Assembly (NCBI GenBank): GCA_021803845.1
Contig: JAJZLA010000077.1
Location: 1 to 7,139 of the forward strand
Direction of reading: 5' to 3'
Length of the DNA: 7,139 nucleotides
Origin: a bacterium
GTDB lineage: Bacteria; SZUA-79; Acidulodesulfobacterales; Acidulodesulfobacteraceae
In this document: one piece after another, positions 7,114 through 7,139 of the stretch
Numbering within the stretch: the first letter of the stretch is position 1
Layout of the letters: each line of letters begins with the position of its first letter
Position numbers and translations under genes: made by a program
The notes under the pieces: model-generated
The model's input: only the letters and a program-made list of their open reading frames with translations
Databases searched by the model: none
Told to the model about the DNA's origin: nothing

Positions 7114-7139
7114 AATAACTAATTCTGGATTTCCGTTTT

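Noticed and set aside
7114..7139. Possible terminator after the catalytic subunit gene (window ends in TTTT)
   Set aside because: Only 26 bases are available and no inverted repeat is visible in them. The operon may end or continue beyond the window.

Overview
The window carries five same-strand, tightly packed protein genes and almost no non-coding DNA. It looks like an anaerobic or microaerobic bacterium with a moderately AT-rich genome, frequent ATA (Ile) and AGA/AGG (Arg) codons, good Shine-Dalgarno sites and Tat-exported respiratory enzymes. The taxon cannot be fixed from the sequence. The gene content would suit a sulfur- or nitrogen-oxide-respiring lineage such as a Desulfobacterota-like group, Ca. 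Acidulodesulfobacterales or Aquificota, but that is only a guess.

Region 1 (1-1526) holds two genes of heme d1 synthesis. The first is the 3' end of a nirJ-like radical SAM gene, cut by the left window edge, with an intact C-terminal SPASM-type cysteine set. It overlaps a nirF-like gene encoding an exported beta-propeller protein. In denitrifiers, NirJ modifies didecarboxysiroheme in the cytoplasm and NirF acts on a late d1 precursor in the periplasm. No cd1 nitrite reductase (nirS) lies in this window.

Region 2 (1558-7113) is a three-gene operon for a membrane-bound, periplasm-facing molybdopterin oxidoreductase of the complex iron-sulfur molybdoenzyme (CISM) group. Its order is B (four-cluster ferredoxin subunit with Tat signal), C (NrfD/PsrC-type quinone-interacting membrane subunit), A (1035-residue catalytic subunit with Tat signal). 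The B-C-A order, the length of A, the two Tat signals and the B-subunit sequence most resemble tetrathionate reductase (TtrBCA). Sulfur/polysulfide, thiosulfate, selenate and arsenate reductases are relatives that cannot be excluded.

Electrons would pass between the quinone pool, C, the four [4Fe-4S] clusters of B, the [4Fe-4S] cluster of A and the Mo-bis-MGD site. Only 31 bases separate nirF from the B gene, so all five genes could be co-transcribed. However, base composition shifts from about 30% GC in nirJF to about 43-45% GC in the operon (hand counts on sampled lines), so the two blocks may have different histories. The unusual point is a heme d1 synthesis pair beside a probable sulfur-oxyanion reductase.
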